Below are positions 16,970-25,026 of a stretch of DNA of 64,000 nucleotides, piece by piece. The DNA is from Sporolactobacillus sp. STSJ-5. Its GTDB lineage: Bacteria > Bacillota > Bacilli > Bacillales > Sporolactobacillaceae. Under the pieces are notes generated by a model. That model searched no databases. It was not told the DNA's origin and saw only the letters and a program-made list of their open reading frames with translations. Every line of letters begins with the position of its first letter. The stretch's first letter is position 1. Location: contig NZ_JANFOJ010000004.1 of assembly GCF_024385605.1 (NCBI RefSeq), positions 140,036 to 204,035 of the forward strand, read 5' to 3'. A program made the translations under genes and the position numbers.

Positions 16970-17040
16970 TGTCCTTCACCTGCCTGTTTTAATTTCTGCA
17001 CATTTTGCCTCACACTAAAATTGCGTACGAAGTGCTGAAA

Positions 17041-17074
17041 CGCCGCCAACCGGTGCGGCGGATGCCGCACTTTT
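17041..17074 (-). terminator. GC-rich hairpin between mbl and flhO, possible weak terminator
   Basis: Arms GTGCGGC (17053-17059) and GCCGCAC (17064-17070) around four bases, with a second CGCCGCC arm able to compete. The T run is short on either strand, so termination is uncertain. Confidence 0.4.
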
Positions 17075-17121
17075 GACAAAACGACTTGTCCTTATTCTTG
17101 ATGCGCAAAAGCGCAGAGCTG

Positions 17122-18123
17122 TTAATTTGCTTTGCGCTTTGGTAATTTATCCAGATGTTCGAGCATTTTGCCGGCGCCTTCAACGACGCAGGTCATCGGG
17201 TTGTCGGCCACTACGACAGGCACTTTCAGCTCGCTTGCGAGCAGTTGGTCGATGCCGTGAAGCTGCGCGCCGCCGCCCGTAAGAATGACGCCGCGGTCGA
17301 TGATGTCTGCGGAGAGTTCCGGCGGTGTTTGTTCGAGCACGTTCTTTGCCGCGCGGACGAGTGTGCCGACGGAATCGGCGAGTGCTTCTTCGATTTCATT
17401 CGAATGAACGGTCAACGTTTTCGGAAGGCCGGTCACCATGTCGCGGCCGCGGATATCCATGCTTTCGTCGCGTGCATTCTTGAAGACGGTGCCGACGGTT
17501 ATTTTAATTTGTTCTGCGGTCCGTTCACCAATGAGCAGTTTGTATCGCTTCTTAATATAGTTCAAGATCTCTTGGTCGAATTTGTCGCCCGCCAGTTTAA
17601 TGGACTGGGAGGTCACAATATCGCCCATAGAGAGGACGGCGATGTCGGTTGTTCCGCCGCCGATATCGATGACCATGTTGCCGCTCGGCTGGAAAATGTC
17701 CATGCCGGCGCCGACTGCGGCTACCTTTGGTTCTTCCTCAAGGTAGACTTGCTTGCCACCACTTCGTTCGGCAGCTTGGCGAATCGCTTTCTGCTCAACC
17801 GATGTGATATGGGTCGGTGTGCAGATCAGGATTCTCGGTTTTTTTAGGAAGCCTCTAACATTAATTTTATCAATAAAATGCGTCAGCATAAGTTCTGTGA
17901 TTTCAAAATCTGCAATGACGCCATCGCGGAGCGGACGCAGCGCGACAATATTGCCTGGCGTACGTCCAACCATTCGTCTTGCTTCTTCACCGACTGCCAG
18001 CATTTGTTTCGTATCCGTATCGATTGCGATTACTGACGGTTCATTCAGAACGACGCCCTGTCCTTTTACATAAATCAGTACATTCGCCGTACCGAGATCA
18101 ATTCCGATATCTCTTGAAAACAC
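17122..18123 (-). CDS. mbl: MreB-like rod-shape cytoskeletal ATPase Mbl
   Basis: 333 residues from a GTG at 18123, with GGGAGG upstream. The actin-fold phosphate loops are intact: DIGIDLGTANVLIYVKGQG (phosphate 1), VIDIGGGTTDIAVLSMG (phosphate 2) and GVILTGGGAQLHGID (adenosine). GRTPGNIVALRPLRDGVIADF is MreB-family sequence. Mbl polymerises under the membrane and guides lateral-wall synthesis. The neighbour spoIIID upstream and flhO/flhP downstream make Mbl, rather than MreB or MreBH, the right paralogue. Confidence 0.95.
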   Translation of the reverse strand: MFSRDIGIDLGTANVLIYVKGQGVVLNEPSVIAIDTDTKQMLAVGEEARRMVGRTPGNIVALRPLRDGVIADFEITELMLTHFIDKINVRGFLKKPRILICTPTHITSVEQKAIRQAAERSGGKQVYLEEEPKVAAVGAGMDIFQPSGNMVIDIGGGTTDIAVLSMGDIVTSQSIKLAGDKFDQEILNYIKKRYKLLIGERTAEQIKITVGTVFKNARDESMDIRGRDMVTGLPKTLTVHSNEIEEALADSVGTLVRAAKNVLEQTPPELSADIIDRGVILTGGGAQLHGIDQLLASELKVPVVVADNPMTCVVEGAGKMLEHLDKLPKRKAN

Positions 18124-18302
18124 GTCAAATCCTCCCTGTCAAAACACCTGGAGTACATCCAGGATATTTATCAATCATTATTTCATTTTATCACAAATTC
18201 AATCAAACAGGGAGTCGTGTCGAAAAATATTACATCCGGTCGATTCGAATGGTTTCCGACGTTCGGATTTGAAGCATCATCTCTTTTAGTATTGGTCTTA
18301 AA

Positions 18303-18572
18303 TTAGTGCTGAACTGCTTGTTCGGTATCTTTTTGATATTTCAGTCGCGTTGCCTCCCCTCCCCGAAGATGGCGGATTGACTTATGATAATCGAGCACGT
18401 TTTTTACTGCGTTTGCCAGTTCCGGATTGATGTTCGGCAGCCGCTCCGTCAAGTCTTTGTGAACGGTACTTTTCGACACTCCGAACTCCTTGGCTATTAC
18501 CCGTACCGTCTTTTTTGTCTCCACGATATGCTTTCCAATCTTGATCGTACGCTCTTTGATGTAATCGTGCAC
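18303..18572 (-). CDS. spoIIID: Sporulation transcription factor SpoIIID
   Basis: 89 residues from a GTG at 18572, with GGAGG 8 bases upstream. TVRVIAKEFGVSKSTVHKDLTERLP is the helix-turn-helix (about residues 23-47), followed by LANAVKNVLDYHKSIRHLRGGEATRLKY, the basic C-terminal helix that adds minor-groove contacts. SpoIIID acts in the mother cell during endospore formation, so the organism is a spore-former or recently descended from one. Length and neighbourhood match Bacillus. Confidence 0.96.
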   Translation of the reverse strand: MHDYIKERTIKIGKHIVETKKTVRVIAKEFGVSKSTVHKDLTERLPNINPELANAVKNVLDYHKSIRHLRGGEATRLKYQKDTEQAVQH

Positions 18573-19070
18573 ACCACTCGCCTCCTGTAATCATGAATGC
18601 GAAATGAGACAATCTTTGGAGGAAACGGAACTTATTCAACGCATCATGCTCGTTCCAAGCCCGCCGCGCTCACCTCGAAACCCCGTATGTGAGTTTGTAA
18701 CATCTTATTAAACGAGTTCCGGTTATATGCCAAAAAGTCAATGGGGACAAGGGTTGACGAGCAGGGGCACGTCCCACTTCATCCGTTCGGGAGCTACGTT
18801 GTTGTGGTGTGGGGAACTTTCCATGCTGGGTGCGGGCTGGAAAGTTCTTCTTTTGGAACGAGAATGTGGGAATTGATCCGAACGTAAAAAAACGCGTCCT
18901 CTTTGATGGCTGGAGCGACGCGTTTATCTGATGCGGTAGAATTTTCGTGGGGCATTAGGTGGTTTGGTGGGAAATTTTTCTTTTTATATAAGGATGTGGG
19001 AATTTTCTTTGTGGAAAATTCCTTCATAATAGATTCGATGGAGTTTGGGGCTCATTCAGTTCAACTTTCC
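18573..19070. other. Intergenic stretch upstream of spoIIID
   Basis: No gene is supported. It holds the spoIIID leader, a short match (GAGTTCCGGTTATATGCC, near 18711) to part of the family C repeat, and a leftward terminator-like hairpin at 18886-18925. A mother-cell promoter for spoIIID is expected here, but I could not place one with confidence. Confidence 0.6.
18886..18925 (-). terminator. Leftward terminator-like hairpin
   Basis: Arms AAACGCGTC (18890-18898) and GACGCGTTT (18917-18925); leftward it ends in a T run of about seven. The only gene reading into it is the NERD gene at 19348, across array B1. Confidence 0.7.
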
Positions 19071-19355
19071 AACGGTTCGGTCTAACTTTTGAAGGGGTCG
19101 GTCTAACTTTCTATGGGTTCGGTCTAACCTCCTCTTTACGGTCTAACTTTTATATGATTCGGTCTCATTTTCCATGGTTCGGTCTAACTTTTATATGATT
19201 TAGTCTAACTCTTGAAGGGTTCGGTCTAACTTTCCGTGGCTTCGGTCTAACCTCCTCTTTTCGGTCTAACTTTTATATGATTCGGTCTAGTTTTTGATGT
19301 GTTCGGTCTAACTCACGCTTTTCGTTCTCATTTTTCTCGAGTTCGGTCTAACGTC
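19071..19355 (+). repeat. Family B repeat array B1 (TTCGGTCTAAC core)
   Basis: Roughly a dozen modules of TTCGGTCTAACTTT plus a variable tail (TATATGA, GAAGGG, CCTCTTT, TCCATGG), typically 21 bases apart. It abuts the stop of the leftward NERD gene; the core runs opposite to that gene. The same family fills 54515-54945. Confidence 0.9.
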
Positions 19356-20319
19356 TTTTTATTTGTCTATATTTTTTGTAGATTGTTTCTGCCCACTCAT
19401 GAGATGGGCGTTCATAGTAAAGACCTGGCCCGGTACCATTTCCTTTGGGCCAAAATTCCATCTTGATTAACAAATTTCTAATGAGTTTTCTATCATTAAC
19501 TCTCAAAAACTCTCTACATTGTTTATTGGTCATTGAGCTTCCAAGCAGGAGAAAATAGTCGAGAATCATTGGTATGTGAGCGTTTTTGGATTTATTTCCA
19601 CACCTTGGGCAGAGCCAGTTGGCATAAATACGCTGCATGTCGAAGGCACGGCACTTGTCGCAGCAAACACCACGCTGCAATTCTGATTGGTGAACATTGA
19701 ATAGGGTTAATACATTAGGGGGTTCATCGATATGTTCTTGGAGCAATAACTGTTCAACCTGAGGAAAAAATTTTGCGAGATTTCCGGTGTGCTTATATTT
19801 TCCCATTAATTTTTCGATTTTCAGTGGGGCATGTTCTGCATGGAATACATGTTCTTGAACATGTCGTAAATGGCCTGGATTCTCGATAATCGTTGTCGGA
19901 AATGCGATCGAGACATCAGCCTCAATCGACAGTTGGGGCACGCCGTAATTGGCAAGCCATTTCCTTAGTAACGCTCTGTGTCGGCCGACTTGTAGAAGTG
20001 GATTGGGATAGCCTTCGTACCGATCGGTGACGCGGCGCAGGAACTGTCCGTCTGTCTCAAAACGAACCGCACCAGCATAATTTTTCGATTCCAAAAGTGA
20101 AATGAACGTCGGGGTTAGAAGCAGCGTGTCGATTTGACAATCTTTAAGTTTGAGCGCATAAAAGAGGTGCCAATCATCTTTCTGGAATGTATCGAGGAAG
20201 TAGGCTAAATTTTGTTCGCCGCGAAAGCCGGCTTGATATTTGGCGAGATCAGCTTCGATTTTCGCCCTTGCCGGATGACCGCTCTCAAGATGTTCAAGTA
20301 GCGCTTGGTCAGCAATCAC
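19348..20319 (-). CDS. NERD-domain protein with C-terminal zinc ribbon (N terminus probably frameshifted)
   Basis: At least 323 residues. NERD (nuclease-related) core: GFRGEQNLAYFLDTF, DCQIDTLLLTPTFISLLESKNYAG, then NPLLQVGRHRALLRKWL, matching the GE...D...E-x-K pattern of restriction-endonuclease-like folds. A zinc ribbon follows: CDKCRAF...WLCPRCGNKSK. The GTG at 20319 has no ribosome site. Conserved N-terminal residues (KKLYVPWRVIADQAL) continue upstream in frame but meet a stop, whereas ATG at 20363 is out of frame through an A8 tract (20338-20345). One extra A would join them. A paralogue lies at 33723-34688. Nuclease activity is inferred from the fold only. Confidence 0.8.
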   Translation of the reverse strand: MIADQALLEHLESGHPARAKIEADLAKYQAGFRGEQNLAYFLDTFQKDDWHLFYALKLKDCQIDTLLLTPTFISLLESKNYAGAVRFETDGQFLRRVTDRYEGYPNPLLQVGRHRALLRKWLANYGVPQLSIEADVSIAFPTTIIENPGHLRHVQEHVFHAEHAPLKIEKLMGKYKHTGNLAKFFPQVEQLLLQEHIDEPPNVLTLFNVHQSELQRGVCCDKCRAFDMQRIYANWLCPRCGNKSKNAHIPMILDYFLLLGSSMTNKQCREFLRVNDRKLIRNLLIKMEFWPKGNGTGPGLYYERPSHEWAETIYKKYRQIKRR

Positions 20320-20337
20320 TCGCCAGGGGACATATAA

Positions 20338-20345
20338 TTTTTTTT
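20338..20345 (-). other. Eight-A tract at the NERD frameshift point
   Basis: On the minus strand ATG GTG TCT ATT GAT CGT is followed by eight A. The frame from that ATG stops at 20316. With nine A it would run through LYVPWRV into the NERD frame. This could be a real mutation, a slippage or phase-variation site, or a sequencing error. Confidence 0.6.
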
Positions 20346-20449
20346 ACGATCAATAGACACCATCCCTAATAGTTGATAGATTTTACTTTCGACAATAAGC
20401 CTTATTTTTCCTCTTTAGAAAGTTTTATGAAACACAGTATAGCTCCCCT

Positions 20450-21139
20450 CTATTTCTTCCAACTTTCCCTCCTCTTCACAAACCAGTAGAGTACATGAAA
20501 TTCTACGAGTACCAGCACCTCGACCCAGAGCAGGTACCATGGCCACGGGCCGAGCCAATTCAGTACCGAGACGCCGGGTTTCTTCATTAAATAGAGATAG
20601 TTCGCATCGAGCAGCCGATTGACGACAAAAATCACTGCCGCATACCCGTTCAGCCACAGCACCGCCCACCACAGCGAGCGGTACGACGGACGCGCACGTT
20701 CAACCGCAACCATGTACAAACAGGCGAGCACCGTTGCCCCATGCGTTGCGAAAAATTGCAGAAAATGCAGCTGCGGAAAAGACGCGCCAAGGTCCGGGGT
20801 CACAAGTGCCTGCACCGCACTGCCGATCCCGACAAAATACAAAATAGCGAACAGTCGCCGCGACCGAGTTAAGAGCATCACTGCCGCAAGCAGCGCCGAA
20901 ACATCGCTTACCTGAAGCGGAAGCGACGCACGCACCGACCACGTGCCCGCGATCAGCGTGCCGATTTGATACCCCGCCTCTCCAATCAGCAAAACAGCTG
21001 CGAGAATATAGCGCGTAAAAAAGGTCTGCCTGAAAAGAAACAGGCAGACCGCTAACGTCGTGATAACAAGTAGTGTGCTTATATGTTCTACCGAAAAGAG
21101 TGCGAAACCGAAAAGTTGCGGATAAAGATATTCAGACAA
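20450..21139 (-). CDS. YwaF/TIGR02206-type integral membrane protein
   Basis: 229 residues with about six or seven hydrophobic helices. HISTLLVITTLAVCLFLF, LPLQVSDVSALLAAVMLLTRSRR, LHFLQFFATHGATVLACLYMV and WPWYLLWVEVLVLVEFHVLYW follow the TIGR02206 pattern, including the conserved polar L-x-x-S/C-D and HG segments inside the membrane. No function is known to me for the family. It is encoded 130 bases upstream of the NERD gene, same direction, and downstream of an MFS pump. Confidence 0.75.
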   Translation of the reverse strand: MSEYLYPQLFGFALFSVEHISTLLVITTLAVCLFLFRQTFFTRYILAAVLLIGEAGYQIGTLIAGTWSVRASLPLQVSDVSALLAAVMLLTRSRRLFAILYFVGIGSAVQALVTPDLGASFPQLHFLQFFATHGATVLACLYMVAVERARPSYRSLWWAVLWLNGYAAVIFVVNRLLDANYLYLMKKPGVSVLNWLGPWPWYLLWVEVLVLVEFHVLYWFVKRRESWKK

Positions 21140-21181
21140 TTTTTTTCACCTCAAAATCATTATGCCGCATCAGCCGGCTTT

Positions 21182-22618
21182 TTACCCTTCCGATTGGTCT
21201 TCCTTTGGCGCTACGGTGCGCTTCAGGAAGAATGAAAGCAGCAGTGAAAGAACGCCGACCACCAGTGCGATAAAGAAGGCTCGGCTCATTCCCGAGACGA
21301 GCGCCTGCAGCATCTGAGCCGGCGCTTTGGGATTTGCGGATTGGCTAAGGTATGCCTGCTGTCCGGACACCATAATGCCGATAAACAGCGCGGTTCCGAT
21401 TCCGCCCGCGACCTGCTGCAAGGTGTTCATGATCGCCGTGCCGTGCGGATACATCTGCTTCGGAAGCTGATTCATACCCGTCGTTGTCACCGGCATCATC
21501 ACCATCGACATTCCGATCAGCAAGGCCGCATATAAAATGATCACATACAGCATGCTTTCGGAGACCGTCAATCTGCTGAACAGCCAGATGACGACGCACA
21601 TGATCACCAATCCTGGTGTGACGAGCCAGCGCGGGCCGAATCTATCAAACAATTTGCCCATTACCGGCGACAGCATACCGTTGATCAGTCCGCCCGGCAG
21701 GAGCACAAGTCCAGCGGAGAACGATGATAAAAGCAGCGCCCGCTGCAAATAGAGCGGCAGCAGAATCATCGTCGCGAACAGCGTCACCATAACCAAGATT
21801 AAAATGATGGTCGCGAGCGTATACATCGGGTATTTAAAGGCGCGAAAATCGAGAATCGGGTTTGCGATCGCGAGCTGACGCCAAACGAACAGAATTAAAC
21901 TGGCCACACCGACGATCAACAGGACGAGACCGAGCCAGCCGCCTTCCGCGCCGGAGCCCATGCCATACACGAGTCCGCCGAATCCGAGCGTGGACAGAAC
22001 CACAGAAAACACATCCACCTTAGGCTTCGTCGCTTGCGACACATTAGTCAGGAAGCGGGCCGCAAACAGAATTGAAAATACGGCGAGCGGCAAGACGAGA
22101 TAGAAGAGCCAGCGCCATGAAAGCGAGGCAATGATCAGCCCGGACAAGGTCGGACCAAGTGCCGGTGCGAACATGATTACGAGTCCGATCAATCCCATTG
22201 CGCCGCCTCGCTTGTCCGGCGGATAGATGAACAAAATTGTGTTCATCATGACCGGCAAAATGAGTCCGGAGCCGGCCGCTTGGATGACGCGACCGACCAG
22301 TAAAAAGGAAAAGGTTGGTGCGAATCCGCAAATGACGGTGCCGATGAGGAAAATGGTCATCGCGCCGAGAAACATCTGTCGTGTTGTGAACCAGCCGGTT
22401 AGTAGTGCCGTGACCGGCATTAAGATGCCGATCACGAGCAAGTAAGCGGTGGTCAGCCACTGAACCGTTGTCGGCGTGACGTGGAAGTAGCCAATCAGAT
22501 CGGATAGCGCGATGTTCAGCAGTGTCTCATTCAGGATCGCAACAAATGCGCCGATGATCAGAGCGACGGTAATCGGACCGCGTTTAATTTCTTGATTTGT
22601 TGCTGCGAGTATTGTCAT
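21182..22618 (-). CDS. DHA2-family MFS multidrug efflux transporter (LmrB/EmrB type)
   Basis: 478 residues with 14 hydrophobic segments, the DHA2 size. ITVALIIGAFVAILNETLLNIAL is the helix 1 motif D1-like region; LLTGWFTTRQMFL stands at the loop 2-3 motif A position; GRVIQAAGSGLILPVM and LGPTLSGLI correspond to motifs B and C. GMNQLPKQMYPHGTAIMNTLQQVAG is typical of the LmrB branch. ATG 22618 is preceded by GGGAG. It probably exports drugs or toxic metabolites by proton antiport. A close paralogue is at 27318-28730. Confidence 0.9.
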   Translation of the reverse strand: MTILAATNQEIKRGPITVALIIGAFVAILNETLLNIALSDLIGYFHVTPTTVQWLTTAYLLVIGILMPVTALLTGWFTTRQMFLGAMTIFLIGTVICGFAPTFSFLLVGRVIQAAGSGLILPVMMNTILFIYPPDKRGGAMGLIGLVIMFAPALGPTLSGLIIASLSWRWLFYLVLPLAVFSILFAARFLTNVSQATKPKVDVFSVVLSTLGFGGLVYGMGSGAEGGWLGLVLLIVGVASLILFVWRQLAIANPILDFRAFKYPMYTLATIILILVMVTLFATMILLPLYLQRALLLSSFSAGLVLLPGGLINGMLSPVMGKLFDRFGPRWLVTPGLVIMCVVIWLFSRLTVSESMLYVIILYAALLIGMSMVMMPVTTTGMNQLPKQMYPHGTAIMNTLQQVAGGIGTALFIGIMVSGQQAYLSQSANPKAPAQMLQALVSGMSRAFFIALVVGVLSLLLSFFLKRTVAPKEDQSEG

Positions 22619-22676
22619 CAATGAAAAACTCCCTGTCTTTATTCCCTATTATATAGAAGAAATTTTTTGCGGTCAG

Positions 22677-22721
22677 AAAAAGAGTCTGACAAAATGTCTG
22701 AACTTTTTGCCAGGCTCTTTC
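22677..22721 (-). terminator. Terminator after the aldo/keto reductase
   Basis: AAAGAGCCTGGCA pairs with TGTCAGACTCTTT (two mismatches); leftward it ends in TTTTT. It lies 27 bases past the reductase stop. Confidence 0.75.
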
Positions 22722-22747
22722 CTATTTATTACCCTAACTGTATTTGT

Positions 22748-23578
22748 TTAAAAGTTAAAGTTGTCAGGATCTGCTCCAAAGCGTTTATCTTCATTCAATG
22801 CGTCGATTTTGTCGATGTCTTCCGGAGACAGTTCAAAATTGAAAATGTCGGCGTTGCTGATGATATGCGCCTCCTGAGTCGAGCGCGGAATGGTGATGAT
22901 TTCATTTTGCACATCCCAGCGCAGCATGACTTGAGCGGCTGTTTTACCGTATTTTTCTCCGATCGCTTTGAGGGTCGGATGATTGATCAACCCGCCGCTT
23001 CCAAGTGGTGAGTAGGCTTCAACGGTGATGCCTTCTTTGTAGCAGTAGTTGCGCAGCGGCACCTGGGAGAGGAGCGGATGCAGTTCGATCTGATCGACAG
23101 CCGGCTTGATCTCCGCATCCTGCAGCAAATCCTCAAGATGGTGCTCGTGGAAGTTGCAGACACCGATTGCACGTGCTCGGCCATCCTTATACAATTTTTC
23201 CATCGCCTTCCACGTTTCCTTGTACTTTCCTGCAGTCGGCCAATGGATCAGATACAGATCGACCGTCTCAATGCCCAGCTTTTTCATGCTCGTATCAAAA
23301 GCCGCCAGTGTCGACTCATAGCCCTGGTCGGCGTTCCACACCTTTGTCGTGATGAACACATCGTCCCGTTTCACTCCGGATTGACGCAGCGCTTCGCCAA
23401 CGCCGGTCTCATTGCGATAGATCGCTGCCGTATCAATCATCGGATACCCGGCCGCCAGCGCAGACCGAACCGAATGGATGACCTCCTCGCCGTCCTTCAC
23501 CTTCCAGACGCCAAGTCCGAAGCCTGGCATAGGCAGTCCATTATTAAGTTTTACCGTATCTTTCAATGACTGAATCAT
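22748..23578 (-). CDS. Aldo/keto reductase
   Basis: 276 residues from the ATG at 23578, with GGAGG 9 bases upstream; an earlier ATG at 23599 would absorb that site. The catalytic tetrad is visible: Asp in MIDTAAIY, Tyr in the same block, Lys in TTKVWNAD and His in YLIHWPTAGK. The NADPH-binding end shows TIPRSTQEAHI and RFGADPDNFNF. It reduces aldehydes or ketones; relatives act on glyoxal and diacetyl-like compounds. A close paralogue is at 49917-50750. Confidence 0.93.
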   Translation of the reverse strand: MIQSLKDTVKLNNGLPMPGFGLGVWKVKDGEEVIHSVRSALAAGYPMIDTAAIYRNETGVGEALRQSGVKRDDVFITTKVWNADQGYESTLAAFDTSMKKLGIETVDLYLIHWPTAGKYKETWKAMEKLYKDGRARAIGVCNFHEHHLEDLLQDAEIKPAVDQIELHPLLSQVPLRNYCYKEGITVEAYSPLGSGGLINHPTLKAIGEKYGKTAAQVMLRWDVQNEIITIPRSTQEAHIISNADIFNFELSPEDIDKIDALNEDKRFGADPDNFNF

Positions 23579-23935
23579 TTCATCCGCCCTCCTTATCATA
23601 CTTATTTTCTCACAGATTCCAATTAGAGAAAATAAATTTGCTCATTATATTCTGTACCAATTTGCACAGGTTATCATGCATTGAAATGGAATCAGAGACG
23701 AGCAGATTCGAGCCGACCAACTTATGAGTAAACGCTGGCCTTTATAAAATTGTTTCCGATTTATGCATTGATTGTCGCACTTTTATGTATCAAAATTCAG
23801 CTTTTATTTGCACAGGGTTGGTTTTACTTTTGTGTGATTGGCTTTCACTTTTCTCATGTTCGCTTTAACTTCCGGAGTTAGCTTTTATTATCCCCAGGAT
23901 CGCTTGATAATACGTTTTACCAGGTTCACTGCAAA
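23579..23935. repeat. Intergenic region with degenerate short repeats
   Basis: No gene is seen. Between about 23770 and 23915 several segments resemble worn family B modules (GGTTTTACTTTTGTGTGATT, GGCTTTCACTTTTCTCATG, CGCTTTAACTTCC), spaced near 21 bases. The rest is AT-rich leader for the reductase gene. Confidence 0.5.
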
Positions 23936-23966
23936 AAGAAAAGGTGCCCGCGGGCACCTTTTTCTC
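23936..23966 (-). terminator. Terminator after the IDEAL-like gene
   Basis: A perfect 20-base palindrome, AAGGTGCCCG/CGGGCACCTT (23941-23960), flanked by T-rich and A-rich runs. Confidence 0.85.
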
Positions 23967-23974
23967 TTCATTAG

Positions 23975-24340
23975 TTAATGCTGGGCCGACCAGTACCATG
24001 GGCTGGTTTGCGCCAGATTGTCACTGGTCGTACTGTCGTCGCGCTCGGATAGTTGCGCGGACAGATCCATAAACCAGTCACGGTCGGATGTAATCAATGC
24101 AAGATCGGTCATGCTGCGCAGTTCCTGGCCGTTCAACGGCGTAACCGGGAACGGCTTGATCAGGTAGCCGAGTGTTTCGATCACTCGACCGACCGTCGTT
24201 TCGCGGTCGCAGGCAACAACGTGGATCTTGACGGTCCCTTCCTCATGGTTGTAGTCAACGACAAAACCATGCATGAGCTCGCCATTTACCGTTCTGCCTT
24301 TTACCCAATCGCCTTTTTTCCATTTGGATTCATGTTGCAT
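23975..24340 (-). CDS. IDEAL-domain-like small protein coupled to Rrf2
   Basis: 121 residues. The first half (KWKKGDWVKGRTVNGELMHGFVVDYN...GTVKIHVV) looks like a small beta-barrel. The C-terminal part has MTDLALITSDRDWFMDLSAQL, close to the IDEAL-domain pattern (I/L-D-x-A-L...D...F-x-x-L), a short helical module found in Bacillales proteins. The ATG overlaps the stop of the Rrf2 gene (TGATG), so the two are translated together. Function is unknown; the IDEAL call is by eye. Confidence 0.6.
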   Translation of the reverse strand: MQHESKWKKGDWVKGRTVNGELMHGFVVDYNHEEGTVKIHVVACDRETTVGRVIETLGYLIKPFPVTPLNGQELRSMTDLALITSDRDWFMDLSAQLSERDDSTTSDNLAQTSPWYWSAQH

Positions 24341-24843
24341 CAACCTTCACCACCGATCTTTTTTATATGTTCCTTCATTTTTCCTTTGATTCGTGCAGCA
24401 ATCGGCACGTCATGCTCCGGAAGCTGCTCGGTCGATGATCCCGTTCGCTTGATCAGCGAAGCGATCGACCAATGTTCAAGATATTCTTCGAGACCGCGTT
24501 CTGCGCCTGTAAACGCAAAGTCCATTACAGAGCGAATTCGGTCGAATTCAGGGTCCTGCTCACAACCGGCGGAACACCAGCTGAGCTTTAAAGGGGTGCA
24601 AGAAATAGATTGATAGATCCGTGCCAATGTGCACTCGCTGGGATCACAGCCGATCCGATAGCCGCCGCCGAGACCTTCCTTCGTTTCGACGAGACCATTC
24701 TTACGTAGAATACTCATAATCTTGCGAATTCGTGCCGGATGCGTATGCACCTTTTGCGACAGCGACTCGCTGTTCCAGACGAGATCCGGCGTCCCGGCGA
24801 GCACAATCAGGCAATGAACCGCAATAGTAAACTGACTGTTCAT
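24340..24843 (-). CDS. Rrf2 family transcriptional regulator with three cysteines
   Basis: 167 residues from the ATG at 24843, with GGGGA 9 bases upstream. MNSQFTIAVHCLIVLA opens the Rrf2 winged helix; VHTHPARIRKIMSILRKNGLVETKEGLGGGYRIG is the recognition helix and wing. SISCTPLKLSWCSAGCEQDPEF gives Cys-x8-Cys-x3-Cys in the position where IscR and NsrR bind an iron-sulfur cluster, so redox or NO sensing is plausible. It is coupled to the IDEAL-like gene; the regulated targets cannot be read from sequence. Confidence 0.88.
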   Translation of the reverse strand: MNSQFTIAVHCLIVLAGTPDLVWNSESLSQKVHTHPARIRKIMSILRKNGLVETKEGLGGGYRIGCDPSECTLARIYQSISCTPLKLSWCSAGCEQDPEFDRIRSVMDFAFTGAERGLEEYLEHWSIASLIKRTGSSTEQLPEHDVPIAARIKGKMKEHIKKIGGEG

Positions 24844-25026
24844 TCTATGATTCCCCTTTTCGGAGATTAGTGTAATTATAATAGATACAGTTTCGAAAAT
24901 CAATTGATTCCTACGTAAAAAGTGTTTTTGCCAGCATTTTACACCGTGATTCATAGTTTTTTCCAGTCATATCAAGGTTTGTGCATTGCCATATTTTGCG
25001 GAAAACATGGCGTTTCGAGATTTGTA

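Noticed and set aside
18794..19027. 77-codon leftward frame upstream of spoIIID
   Set aside because: It contains a terminator-like hairpin, has no good ribosome site and low-complexity composition.
19071..19355. REP/BIME-type palindromic repeats
   Set aside because: Family B modules are direct repeats without internal dyad symmetry, unlike REP elements.
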